64,000 bases of DNA from Panulirus ornatus. Lineage: Eukaryota; Arthropoda; Malacostraca; Decapoda; Palinuridae. The translations under genes and the position numbers were made by a program. Below are positions 36,862-46,865 of this stretch, piece by piece. Numbering within the stretch: the first letter of the stretch is position 1; every line of letters begins with the position of its first letter. The notes beneath the pieces were generated by a model. The model was given only the letters and a program-made list of their open reading frames with translations. It was not told the DNA's origin and made no database searches. The DNA lies in NCBI RefSeq assembly GCF_036320965.1, contig NC_092286.1:28096177-28160176 (forward strand). Reading direction: 5' to 3'.

Positions 36862-37560
36862 GTAAGTTTGTAGTTTCTTCTTTATCTTTTGCTTTACTGA
36901 AATGAGGTTTCTGCCCCTGCCGGATATTTGTTATTTGTACTCTGGCTCTCCACCATGCAGTCTGAGTTGCTTCCCTCCTCGAATGGGTCTTCAAAATCAT
37001 ATTTTGCCAGTGATCAAACTCAACAGTTTCAGGCTTGATAAGGCTGTAGTAAGGTCCATAATCAGTATGTTAAGGGTGCTAATGTAGTCTGCAGTGTATT
37101 TCATCATACCTTCCCAAACCTAGTATAATTGGTCTATGTGAATGTTGGATTTGGGACATGATGATATGGGTTTTGGGAGAAAAAACATGCAAAACATTTG
37201 ACGCTTACTTTTTGTAAGGTTTGATGTTAGAGTTGTGACGATATTATCTATGAAAAGGTTTTTCAAGTACATAGAATAATATTTTGACCAATAGGTTAGG
37301 TTAGGTTGCCCATGTTGCAATACACCTTTGAGGACAAAATGTAGCTAGCACTAATTTATTTTTTTCATAGTGCTTAGGCAGTACCTGGACTTCTGCAGGT
37401 TTTCAAAAATGTTTTGGGTTTTAGAAAATGTGGCATTCTTAAGGATCTGGGGTAGTACATACATCCTTTCATGTTTCATTCACTCATCCCAGTTGACCTA
37501 AGTTCTTTTTTGATCAGTTCTGCACTTGGCACTCCATTTCTTCATGCAGAATTTTGCGAA
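36862..37560. other. ZNF207 intron 2, unique
   Basis: No recognised element except three TTAGG-type units (TAGGTTAGGTTAGGTT) at 37292-37307. Confidence 0.4.
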
Positions 37561-37570
37561 GCAGTATTTA

Positions 37571-37857
37571 TTTATTCATTATACTTTGCCGCTGTCTCCC
37601 GCATTAGTGAGGTAGCACAAGGAAACGGACAAAAGAATGGCCCAACCCACCCACATATGCATACACAGACATACATATATACACGTACATATTCGTACAT
37701 GCTGCCTTCATCCATTCCCCTCCGCCACCCTGCCACACATGAAAATGGCACCCTCTTCCCCCCACATGTGCACAAGGTAGCACTAGGAAAAGACAACAGA
37801 GGCCACATTTGTTCACACTCAGTCTCTAGCTGTCATGTGTAATGCACTGAAACCACA
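37571..37857 (-). repeat. Detached LINE 3' tail (modules C and B)
   Basis: The plus strand reads TTTGCCGCTGTCTCCCGCAT, GTGAGGTAGCACAAGGAAAC, a CATA-rich stretch, CCTTCATCCATTCCCCTCCG, ACATGTGCACAAGGTAGCAC and CACACTCAGTCTCTAGCTGT. This is the same order as 55557-55925, but the coding part does not follow. Confidence 0.65.
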
Positions 37858-37906
37858 GTATCTATCTATATAAAGCAGTATCTGTATAAAAAAGATTTTT
37901 TTCATA

Positions 37907-38127
37907 CATATTTGTCATTTCATACATTAATGAGGTAGTGTCTAGAACAGATGACTGAGCCATAGAGGGAAACATTTTCATTTAGCCACCTCCTCTGTTC
38001 CCTCTTTTGGAAAGTAAAACAGGATGGGAGGATTTCCAATCTCCCACTCCCACCCCCATCCCTTTTAGTCACCTGCACACAGGGAATACATGGGCAGTAT
38101 TCTTTTTCCCCCATCCCCAAAGATAAG
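37907..38127. repeat. Module M repeat, copy 3
   Basis: Diverged full-length copy with GTCATTTCATACATTAATGA, GGTAGTGTCTAGAACAGATG, CCTCTTTTGGAAAGTAA, CCCTTTTAGTCACC and CCCCCATCCCCAAAGATA. Confidence 0.75.
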
Positions 38128-38244
38128 AAAAAGGATATATTTGGTAATAGATTTGAATGCAACAGTTCCTGATTATGATTATTTCAACCTAAGAAGTTTT
38201 CATTATAACTTTAAGTATTCATATACGTATGTATAAATCTTTTG

Positions 38245-39560
38245 AATGATTGTTCTCTGTTGCTTGCTTTAGTGAGGTAGTCCCAGGAACATAAAGAAAA
38301 GGCCTCATTCACCTGTATCCATTCTCCTGCTGATGTGGAATGCTTCAAAACCACAGCCCTCATCCTCATACAGGCCTCACAGACCTTTCCATTCTTTCTT
38401 GGATGTCTCCTATTTCCTGCTTCACCCCATTGACAGCGTATTTGTCCCTGTAAACTGCATTTCTCCAAAACACTTATCCTATGTACACCATTCTCACCTT
38501 TGGCATGTTCTGGCTGAAACCATTCTCTTATCACGTTTCTCACCTGGTCATTAATGATTTGATTAACCTTTCTCACATCACCCATTGTCCTCAAACATTT
38601 AATTTCAAACACATTTACTCCTTTGTGCATTCTTATTTATGTCTCCTGCCTCACATCTGTACAACACTGTCGAGACTAATATACCTTCAAACTTAACAGT
38701 TTTTCTGGGTTTAAAAAAACATTCTTTTCCTCCATTCAAACTCATGCTCCAACTAATTTAAGTCTCTTTGCACGGCTGAATGTAACAACCTTGCATTTAC
38801 ATAGGTGTTTGTCATTTCCTGTGTATGTGAGGTAATGCTAAGAATAGACTAGGAATTGGCCTTATTTGCTCACAGCCTCTCTCTAGATGTCTTGTATAAT
38901 GCACTAAAAGCAAAGCCCTATATCCACAACCAAGCCTCGCAGACCTCTTCATGGTTTCCTCCAACTACTTCTTATGCTTCGGTTCAGCTCATTGTCCTCC
39001 ATCCTTCCACATTTTGTTTGAGACCCTTTCCTTGCATCCATACCGCACCAATGGGACTACTGTACCATCAAGCATATCCTTCTTTGCTTTTACAGACACA
39101 ACCACCCTTTCTACACTGTCCCCAGTGTGCCCAGGACATTTGCTGGGCACACTCACTCACCCAGTGACTCACTTCAGGTTCCATGGTTCCATTTGCTGTT
39201 GTATCTTTCTGAGGTATCTAAAGTATGACACTTTGCCTATTCTAAACTCAGATGCCAGCTTCTGCAGTTTCTTGCCTGAATCTGCTGCCAGTGCTGTAAA
39301 CAAGTGACTCAATCCAATCCTCAGCAGGCTGCATATCTGCCCGTTTCTCAAAGGCCCCCTCACATTTTTCTTCCTCACCACCCCATCCATAAAGAAATTG
39401 AACAGCCATAGTGACATCATACACACCCTAGTGTGCGCCCCCCTTCACTTGGAACCATTAACATTCCCTTGTACAGGCATTCCACCAATCCTCAGGCAAC
39501 TCGCCATGATCCATACTTATAATGAACATCGTAACTCACCAATCATTGTTATAGTAATCC
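38245..39560 (-). mobile_element. Two old RTE-like LINE relics in tandem
   Basis: Two tail-first minus-strand copies. The first (about 38245-38810) starts with the tail core TTTAGTGAGGTAGTCCCAGG and reads back through ASVFEIKCLRTMGDV-like residues (family: LEMRCLRTMCGV). The second (about 38811-39560) starts with TATGTGAGGTAATGCTAAG and reads through FRYLRKIQQQMEPW and MSLWLFNFFMDGVV (family motif B region). Heavy decay; non-functional. Confidence 0.65.
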
Positions 39561-39707
39561 TCATTCTTAAGAATTCACCTGCATTGCCATCCACTTCAGC
39601 TGCCTTCATATTTCATTTTATACAAGGCCTTCTGTATCTCTTGCTTTACATGCCTCTTTGACCTGAATACTCCATGTGTGCCACCTTAGCATCAAAGTGA
39701 ATGATAT

Positions 39708-39740
<33 letters not shown>

Positions 39741-39920
39741 CTTTGTCGCTGTCTCCCGCGTTTGCGAGGTAGCGCAAGGAAACAGACGAAAGAAATGGCC
39801 CAACCCCCCCATACACATGTACATACACACGTCCACACACGCAAATATACATACCTACACAGCTTTCCATGGTTTACCCCAGACGCTTCACATGCCTTGA
39901 TTCAATCCACCGACAGCACG

Positions 39921-41624
39921 TCAACCCCTGTATACCACATCGCTCCAATTCACTCTATTCCTTGCCCTCCTTTCACCCTCCTGCATGTTCAGGCCCCGAT
40001 CACACAAAATCCTTTTCACTCCATCTTTCCACCTCCAATTTGGTCTCCCTCTTCTCCTCGTTCCCTCCACCTCCGACACATATATCCTCTTGGTCAATCT
40101 CTCCTCACTCATTCTCTCCATGTGCCCAAACCATTTCAAAACACCCTCTTCTGCTCTCTCAACCACGCTCTTTTTATTTCCACACATCTCTCTTACCCTT
40201 ACGTTACTTACTCGATCAAACCACCTCACACCACACATTGTCCTCAAACATCTCATTTCCAGCACATCCATCCTCCTGCGCACAACTCTATCCATAGCCC
40301 ACGCCTCGCAACCATACAACATTGTTGGAACTACTATTCCTTCAAACATACCCATTTTTGCTTTCCGGGATAATGTTCTCGACTTCCACACATTTTTCAA
40401 GGCTCCCAAAATTTTCGCCCCCTCCCCCACCCTATGATCCACTTCCGCTTCCATGGTTCCATCCGCTGCCAGATCCACTCCCAGATATCTAAAACACTTC
40501 ACTTCCTCCAGTTTTTCTCCATTCAAACTCACCTCCCAATTGACTTGACCCTCAACCCTACTGTACCTAATAACCTTGCTCTTATTGACATTTACTCTTA
40601 ACTTTCTTCTTCCACACACTTTACCAAACTCCGTCACCAGCTTCTGCAGTTTCTCACATGAATCCGCCACCAGCGCTGTATCATCAGCGAACAACAACTG
40701 ACTCACTTCCCAAGCTCTCTCATCCCCAATAGACTTCATACTTGCCCCTCTTTCCAAAACTCTTGCATTTACCTCCCTAACAACCCCATCCATAAACAAA
40801 TTAAACAACCATGGAGACATCACACACCCCTGCCGCAAACCTACATTCACTGAGAACCAATCACTTTCCTCTCTTCCTACACGTACACATGCCTTACATC
40901 CTCGATAAAAACTTTTCACTGCTTCTAACAACTTGCCTCCCACACCATATATTCTTAATACCTTCCACAGAGCATCTCTATCAACTCTATCATATGCCTT
41001 CTCCAGATCCATAAATGCTACATACAAATCCATTTGCTTTTCTAAGTATTTCTCACATACATTCTTCAAAGCAAACACCTGATCCACACATCCTCTACCA
41101 CTTCTGAAACCACACTGCTCTTCCCCAATCTGATGCTCTGTACATGCCTTCACCCTCTCAATCAATACCCTCCCATATAATTTACCAGGAATACTCAACA
41201 AACTTATACCTCTGTAATTTGAGCACTCACTCTTATCCCCTTTGCCTTTGTACAATGGCACTATGCAAGCATTCCGCCAATCCTCAGGCACCTCACCATG
41301 AGTCATACATACATTACATAACCTTACCAACCAGTCAACAATACAGTCACCCCCTTTTTTAATAAATTCCACTGCAATACCATCCAAACCTGCTGCCTTG
41401 CCGGCTTTCATCTTCCGCAAAGCTTTTACTACCTCTTCTCTGTTTACCAAATCATTTTCCCTAACCCTCTCGCTTTGCACACCACCTCGACCCAAACACC
41501 CTATATCTGCCACTCTGTCATCAGACACATTCAACAAACCTTCAAAATACTCATTCCATCTCCTTCTCACATCACCACTACTTGTTATCACCTCCCCATT
41601 TACGCCCTTTACTGAAGTTCCCAT
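39921..41624 (-). CDS. Reverse transcriptase of RTE-like LINE, most complete open frame in the window
   Basis: 567 codons from MGTSVKGVNGEVITSSGDVR to NRVNWSDVVYRG. The N-terminal linker and RT fingers (NREEVVKALRKMKAGKAAGL) are followed by VPEDWRNACIVPLY, NYRGISLLSIPG, motif A FMDLEKAYDRVD, motif B GLRQGCVMSPWLFN, motif C LLFADDTALVAD, NKSKVIR and FRYLGVDLAADG. The LINE C-terminal LYGCEAWAMD, FGHMERM and GRPNWRWKDG blocks complete it. Coding continues upstream to 41639 before the inversion breakpoint, so the true N-terminus (including any endonuclease) is lost. The intact frame points to a young insertion. Host effects are unknown; it lies antisense in ZNF207 intron 2. Confidence 0.9.
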   Translation of the reverse strand: MGTSVKGVNGEVITSSGDVRRRWNEYFEGLLNVSDDRVADIGCLGRGGVQSERVRENDLVNREEVVKALRKMKAGKAAGLDGIAVEFIKKGGDCIVDWLVRLCNVCMTHGEVPEDWRNACIVPLYKGKGDKSECSNYRGISLLSIPGKLYGRVLIERVKACTEHQIGEEQCGFRSGRGCVDQVFALKNVCEKYLEKQMDLYVAFMDLEKAYDRVDRDALWKVLRIYGVGGKLLEAVKSFYRGCKACVRVGREESDWFSVNVGLRQGCVMSPWLFNLFMDGVVREVNARVLERGASMKSIGDERAWEVSQLLFADDTALVADSCEKLQKLVTEFGKVCGRRKLRVNVNKSKVIRYSRVEGQVNWEVSLNGEKLEEVKCFRYLGVDLAADGTMEAEVDHRVGEGAKILGALKNVWKSRTLSRKAKMGMFEGIVVPTMLYGCEAWAMDRVVRRRMDVLEMRCLRTMCGVRWFDRVSNVRVREMCGNKKSVVERAEEGVLKWFGHMERMSEERLTKRIYVSEVEGTRRRGRPNWRWKDGVKRILCDRGLNMQEGERRARNRVNWSDVVYRG

Positions 41625-41639
41625 TTGCTCCCTTGTCTT

Positions 41640-42062
41640 GGGGTGAAGAAGGTGGTGAGAGTAAGTGAGCTTGGGAAGGAGACCTGTGTGAAGAAGTATC
41701 AGGAGAGACTGTGTACAGAATGGAAAAAGGTGAGAACAATGGAAGTAAGGGGAGTGGGGGAGGAATGGGATGTATTTAGGGAATCAGTGATGGATTGCAC
41801 AAAAGATGCTTGTGGCATGAGAAGAGTGGGAGGTGGGCTGTTTAGAAAGGGTAGTGAGTGGTGGGATGAAGAAGTAAGAGTATTAGTGAAAGAGAAGAGA
41901 GAGGCATTTGGACGATTTTTGCAGGGAAAAAATGCAATTGAGTGGGAGAAGTATAAAAGAAAGAGACAGGAGGTCAAGAGAAAGGTGCAAGAGGTGAAAA
42001 AAAGGGCAAATGAGAGTTGGGGTGAGAGACTATCAGTAAATTTTAGGGAGAATAAAAAGATG
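41640..42062 (+). pseudogene. Inverted inter-domain (endonuclease-RT linker) fragment of the same LINE
   Basis: An open frame of about 140 codons with WWDEEVRVLVKEKREAFGRF and a basic, coiled-coil-like segment (EWEKYKRKRQEVKRKVQEVK, then KRANESWGERLSVNFRENKK). This is the segment normally found between the endonuclease and RT domains of RTE-type LINEs. It belongs to the minus-strand element but is flipped. Confidence 0.88.
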
Positions 42063-42419
42063 ATATAATTTTAGCTATTATTATTACTCCATTCCCAATT
42101 TTATGGGGTAGATCAGAGACAGACATCCTTTACACACACATTCTGAACCTGTGTCCAGTTTATTTGCAAAATTTGGAATTTCATGGTTATATAACTGCTC
42201 TTTATTTTTTTGCTTTACAGATCAAGTTTTGTTGTTAGTAGAGATCATTATTTCCAGTTATACCTTCTCCATACACAAAATGCTTCCATTGTATCTGATC
42301 CTCCAGTGGTCTTCTAACATCAACTGAAATGTCCTTCGCTCTAATCACTTTTCTCTACATCTTTCCATTTCTTCTGTAGTCTACTTTTCCTTCTTGTCCC
42401 TTCTGCTGGATTGCTGTAT

Positions 42420-42911
42420 ATCTTCTTGACTAACCAGTCATCTGCAACACATTCTGTGTGACTGTACTCTCTGAAAGGAATTTCATTCGTACCATTATAA
42501 TGATTTCATCACACCACATATCTTACGTCTTCATTCCTTTTTCTGTTGACCTGACTCCATCTGCACTGTGCAAAAACTCATTCCTCCCCTTCTCTTTTTT
42601 AACCTCTCCTTATCTGTGTGTACTCTTGAGTTTCATATTGTACATTGCCATTAGGACAGGTAAGCTTAGATATTTCACTTCCTCTATATCTATCCTGATT
42701 CTAACTATCCTTCCCAAATATTTAAACTCATCCACAACTTAAGTTCGTCACCATGCAAACTGATTTTACTGTCTGATATCTTTTTCCTTTCAGACATTAG
42801 CATCTTTTGATTAGATTCATCTTCAGTATTCTCCTATCTACATCATCAGACTGGCTTGCAGTTCTTGCCAGTAGTTCTGCAATACAGCTGATAATACAGC
42901 AATGACAACAG

Positions 42912-42980
<69 letters not shown>

Positions 42981-43080
42981 CCACTTTGTAATCGTTCCAT
43001 CTCATGCAGTGCCGCATCCATAAAATCATTTATCAATGGTGACACCACACAGTTATGATGCACTATTCCTTCCATCTTAT
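42420..43080 (-). mobile_element. Degenerate LINE RT relic, different family
   Basis: On the minus strand near 43020-43075 it reads VHHNCVVSPLINDFMDAALH, resembling RT motif B (GLRQGCVLSPLLFN..MDAAL). Further on, about 42680, IDIEEVKYLSL resembles the K(Y/F)LG segment. It is interrupted by a (CT)n(CA)n tract at 42915-42980. Low information otherwise. Confidence 0.45.
42915..42980. repeat. (TC)n(AC)n compound microsatellite
   Basis: CT tract to 42958 followed by AC tract. Confidence 0.97.
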
Positions 43081-43219
43081 CAGATGCAGTGCTATTATAT
43101 TCCTTGCCAACTTTTAAGAAAATTGTCTTTAATTTTGATAGCCAGTTTTTTTTTCCAGTACATGAAATAATTATCAGAAGAATTTCTTTGGTTTCATGAA
43201 GACTGCTGTTGCTTTACAG

Positions 43220-43684
43220 GTTCATAAAGAAACTATTGACAAAGTACCAAATGCCCTCCCAAACCGAAACAATATAGAAATAGAAATATATGGAATGGAA
43301 GGTATACCAGAGGAAGATCTAAAGGAACATGAAAGACAGCGTGCAGGGAGAATGGGTGCTGGAGGCCGGAGGCAAGACGAAGAAGAAGATGACGATTCAC
43401 AGTCTAGTCTGCCTGGCCAATCAAATCCTCCACCCCCAACTGTGCCTTCTCAGGGACCACCAGGGCCTATGGGACCCATGATGGGTCCAAATGGACCTAT
43501 GATGCCAATCATGGGACCCATGGGGCCAATGGGTCCCATGCCTCCTTATATGGGTGGACCAGGTATGATGCCTGGTCATATGGGGCCCTTGGGTCCTATG
43601 CCTCCACCTGGTGGACCACCTGCTACCAATCCACCAAGCACCTCTCAGCCTCCTAATAAGCCATTATTCCCGTCTGCAGCCCAG
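43220..43684 (+). CDS. ZNF207: ZNF207/BuGZ coding exon 3 (finger 2 end, Pro/Met/Gly-rich region)
   Basis: Acceptor TTGCTTTACAG ends at 43219; donor GTTAGT starts at 43685. It has 155 codons, phase 0 at both ends. It begins [18 protein letters not shown], supplying His58 of finger 2, followed by the family block [16 protein letters not shown]. Next come a charged stretch ([12 protein letters not shown]) and a low-complexity Pro/Gly/Met region with repeated MGPM units. The exon ends [10 protein letters not shown], a motif also found in vertebrate ZNF207. Hydrophobic low-complexity sequence in this protein has been linked to coacervation with microtubules in Xenopus. Translation past the donor gives unrelated intron residues. 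Confidence 0.96.
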
Positions 43685-44469
43685 GTTAGTATATACGTGT
43701 GTATAGAATACATTTTGTATATTGTATATAGGTTTTAGAGGTCACCTAGCCACATAGTTTGCTCCCAGACCAAGCTGCCTTCATTTTTTATGTGTTCAGT
43801 TAGGGTGCAGGAGGCTGTAGCCTATAGGCCTACATTTCTACCACATCTTGTCCTGATCAAGTGCAAATTGTAGAAACTTTTCTCAGCATTATTTTTTTAT
43901 ATTACTCCAAGTTTGTAATGTTTTTGGAATGTGGGTAAATTCTGTTTTGGGCCCCAGATATGTAGTTTTCTATTACTTAATTTTCTGCATTTTTTCTTAT
44001 AATTGGTAATGATTTTCAGTTTCCTGGGTTTTCCATCTTGGTGAAATGTTTTTAGGTTGGGTACAGTGTCTTTCAAGATTTCCAGTTGTAGTTTATGATA
44101 TACTTCAACATTCTTTCCTCCAAAGAGTATATGTTTAGTGTTCTTAGTCCTTCCCTTTTCTTCCTATCCTTGACAAAATCATCACAGGTTTTGAAAGAAT
44201 TATGCTCACTCTCTAATGGGAGTTTCATTCATCCTGAGAAGTGATATTAGCACAGAGAGAAGCATTCTGTTTGGAAGGTTATTGGTACCCTTTAGGTGTC
44301 CTTTATTCTCAAGCTCAGAAGAGAGTCCCTTTACTTGAAGGTACATACATTTTAGCTTGCCATCTTTTTTTTAGAAGAGGAAGCTCTTGCTTTGGTTGCT
44401 GGAGTTAAGGTCATAAGATTGTTTTACTTTGAAGACTTTTCATATTGCTCTTTCAAAATATGATTGTAT
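43685..44469. other. ZNF207 intron 3, unique
   Basis: No recognised element. Confidence 0.4.
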
Positions 44470-45417
44470 ATGTTTCTGTGAGAAACTGCAGAAGCTGGTG
44501 ACTGAGTTTGGTAAAGTGTGTGAAAGAAGAAAGTTAAGAGTAAATGTGAATAAGAGCAAGGTTATTAGGTACAGTAGGGTTGAGGGTCAAGTCAATTGGG
44601 AGGTGAGTTTGAATGGAGAAAAACTGGAGGAAGTGAAGTGTTTTAGATATCTGGGAGTGGATCTGGCAGCGGATGGAACCATGGAAGCGGAAGTGGATCA
44701 TAGGGTGGGGGAGGGGGCGAAAATTCTGGGAGCCTTGAAGAATGTGTGGAAGTTGAGAACATTATCTCGGAAAGCAAAAATGGGTATGTTTGAAGGAATA
44801 GTGGTTCCAACAATGTTGTATGGTTGCGAGGCGTGAGCTATGGATAGAGTTGTGCGCAGGAGGATGGATGTGCTAGAAATGAGATGTTTGAGGACAGTGT
44901 GTGGTGTGAGGTGGTTTGATCGAGTAAGTAATGTAAGGGTAAGAGAGATGTGTGGAAATAAAAAGAGCGTGGTTGAGAGAGCAGAAGAGGGTGTTTTGAA
45001 ATGGTTTGGGCACATGGAGAGAATGAGTGAGGAAAGATTGACCAAGAGGATATATGTGTCGGAGGTGGAGGGAACGAGGAGAAGAGGGAGACCAAATTGG
45101 AGGTGGAAAGATGGTGTGAAAAAGATTTTGTGTGATCGGGGCCTGAACATGCAGGAGGGTGAAAGGAGGGCAAGGAATAGAGTGAATTGGAGCGATGTGG
45201 TATACCGGGGTTGACGTGCTGTCAGTGGATTGAATCAGGGCATGTGAAGCGTCTGGGGTAAACCATGGAAAGCTGTGTAGGTGTGTATATTTGCGTGTGT
45301 GGACGTATGTATATACATGTGTATGGGGGTGGGTTGGGCCATTTCTTTCGTCTGTTTCCTTGCGCTACCTCGCAAACGCGGGAGACAGTGACAAAAAAAA
45401 AAAAAAATGTTTCTGTG
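44470..45417 (+). mobile_element. RTE-like LINE, 5'-truncated, with clear target-site duplication, intron 3
   Basis: The element starts within CTGTGAGAAACTGCAGAAGC and ends with the stem-loop and A-tail (45393-45406). The 11-bp target duplication ATGTTTCTGTG lies at 44470-44480 and 45407-45417. TGTG at the 5' junction is shared by target and element (microhomology). Coding is broken: the Trp codon of GCEAW is TGA at 44834-44836, separating two open pieces (44476-44836 and 44840-45214). Only the post-FADD C-terminal region is present. Confidence 0.95.
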
Positions 45418-45639
45418 TAGTATTTTGAGTTCTCTATGTATTTACTCTTCCTCTTAGCATAGCCGTTGAAACGTCTCATTGTAAAGCATGGTTTATTTTT
45501 GTAATTTCATAGGTTTTTAGTAAAATTTTCGTGCTTATTCTAGATCATATGCAAAGGATAGTATGTAACATTGGCTTGTATTTACAACTATGTCAGATAC
45601 GAGGATGAGAAACAGTAGAAGGACACGCATGCTTCCTTG

Positions 45640-46140
45640 GGGAACTGAGCATATTCCTATGGAGGTAGGAAATAGCTTGAATTACAGCATTTTATTTTGA
45701 TACATAGTTGAGTTGTATATCCATTTTCCAACTTTTCCAGTTACTCCTGTCTTATTCATTTTGTGTGTTATGACACTGTGGTCACACTTACTAAAGGCTT
45801 TTGTGAAATGTTTGTCATGTAAGCATTTTATTTTTATTCCAGTATCTGCAATTTCATTGTGGTTATCATTTAAGAGCTGTGATGTTGCTTTGACATTGTT
45901 TCTCTTTTTTATATGAATTATGTGATTCCATGAGGTCAGTCAACGCACACCATAGGACCTGAGAAAATTTAATTGATGTGTGAAGTCAGTGATATTGGTT
46001 GATAGTTTACTGGGATTGCTTTGTTGCCTCCATTTTGGAGTGGGGCTATGTAGATTAGTCTCAAACTTTTTGGAATTATCCAAGAATTCAAGCTCTCCTG
46101 ATAGAGGGCATTAGGTGCTTCTGATAATGATGCTTTAGGT
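45640..46140 (-). mobile_element. Degenerate LINE RT relic (Jockey/CR1-like)
   Basis: Minus-strand translation gives IPKSLRLIYIAPLQNGGNKA, then IPVNYQPISLTSH, then DKHFTKAFSKCDHSVITHKM. These match RT blocks W..a.I.PI.KgG.k..p.NYRPISLTS and DF.KAFDkvdH. The catalytic Asp of motif A is lost. Distinct from the RTE-like family. Confidence 0.65.
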
Positions 46141-46390
46141 GCTTTTGGTTATATTACATTATGGGTAGTTTCTACTGCTTGTATTTTGTAAAAGCATCAG
46201 TTGTTTTAGTAGCATGTTATTCTGTCACTAGAAGATAAAGTGTATTAATGATGCAGTGAACATTTAGTTAAGAGCAGTTACACTCGTCAGTTACTCTGGT
46301 TAAGCATAAATGCAGACTAACGTTAGGACTTCTGTTGGAGAGCAGGAAATTTTACTAAACATTTGCAAACATGATTTTTACTTGTAACTT

Positions 46391-46393
<3 letters not shown>

Positions 46394-46424
<31 letters not shown>
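46394..46424. repeat. Poly-T tract upstream of exon 4
   Basis: 31 consecutive T in intron 3; could be the A-tail of a minus-strand retroposon, though no element was recognised directly to its right. Confidence 0.8.
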
Positions 46425-46428
<4 letters not shown>

Positions 46429-46658
46429 ATATCTTCCCTGCAAATTGCTGATTACTTGGGATACCCTTAAAAGAAACTTATTTTCAACACTATGACTTGT
46501 ATCTATATGTACTTAGTATTTCTTCCTCTTCATTCTCACCTAGGACCTCACATTTATCTGTAGCTACTCTCTGTCTCCTCTAGTGTTTGTGTATAATATT
46601 GATTAAAGAATGTAGCTTGCATATTTGTTGTTGCTCATTCAGCATCCTCTTTCCATAG

Positions 46659-46865
46659 CATACAACCACCACGAGTGGTCAGATTGGTCCAGTCAAACCA
46701 GCATTTCCAGCATACAGTCAAGCTAATGGGCAGTCCATTCCTAGCAGCCAGTCTTCAGCTGTTAGTGGTGGACTTCAAGACAAATTAGAATCCAAGAAAC
46801 CTGCACTCATCACTACAGTCTCTGCTAACTCCCGTATTATACATCCAGAAGAGGACATTTCTCTG
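46659..46865 (+). CDS. ZNF207: ZNF207/BuGZ coding exon 4 (start of GLEBS motif)
   Basis: Acceptor CCTCTTTCCATAG ends at 46658; donor GTATGT starts at 46866. It has 69 codons, phase 0 at both ends. It reads HTTTSGQIGPVKPAFPAYSQ, a Ser-rich linker, then LITTVSANSRIIHPEEDISL. The last residues match the vertebrate GLEBS segment (KLIHPDEDISLEERRA), which binds Bub3. The exon ends just before the conserved Glu-Glu pair, so that pair must come from a further exon. Reading into the intron hits a stop after two codons, so this is not a terminal exon. It was found by homology; no long open frame marks it. Confidence 0.93.

Larger units (their letters stand above)
39711..42062 (-). mobile_element. RTE-like LINE with inverted 5' segment (twin-priming structure)
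   Basis: The 3' part lies on the minus strand (39711-41639): A-tail, stem-loop, short tail, C-terminus and RT up to KTREQMGTS. The next upstream part of the same element is inverted on the plus strand (41640-42062), reading KKVVRVSELGKE, WWDEEVRVLVKEKREAFGRF and VNFRENKKM. Comparison with the copy at 30661 shows the two parts would join as ENKKM-FWKEVNKVR-KTREQ, so 27 nt are missing. The whole insertion is bracketed by ATGATATAATTTT at 39701-39713 and 42060-42072. Confidence 0.95.
23665..46865 (+). other. ZNF207: ZNF207 (BuGZ) gene span, 3' end outside window
   Basis: Four coding exons join in frame into 280 codons. Introns are about 13.0 kb (23706-36734), 6.4 kb (36862-43219) and 3.0 kb (43685-46658), plus a fourth that runs at least to the window end unless an exon was missed. 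All introns are rich in retrotransposons. In other animals the protein binds microtubules through its N-terminal zinc-finger region, binds and stabilises Bub3 through a GLEBS motif, and helps spindle assembly and chromosome alignment; it is also nuclear in interphase. The N-terminal 60 residues are nearly identical to vertebrate ZNF207, so the family call is very secure. Confidence 0.95.
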
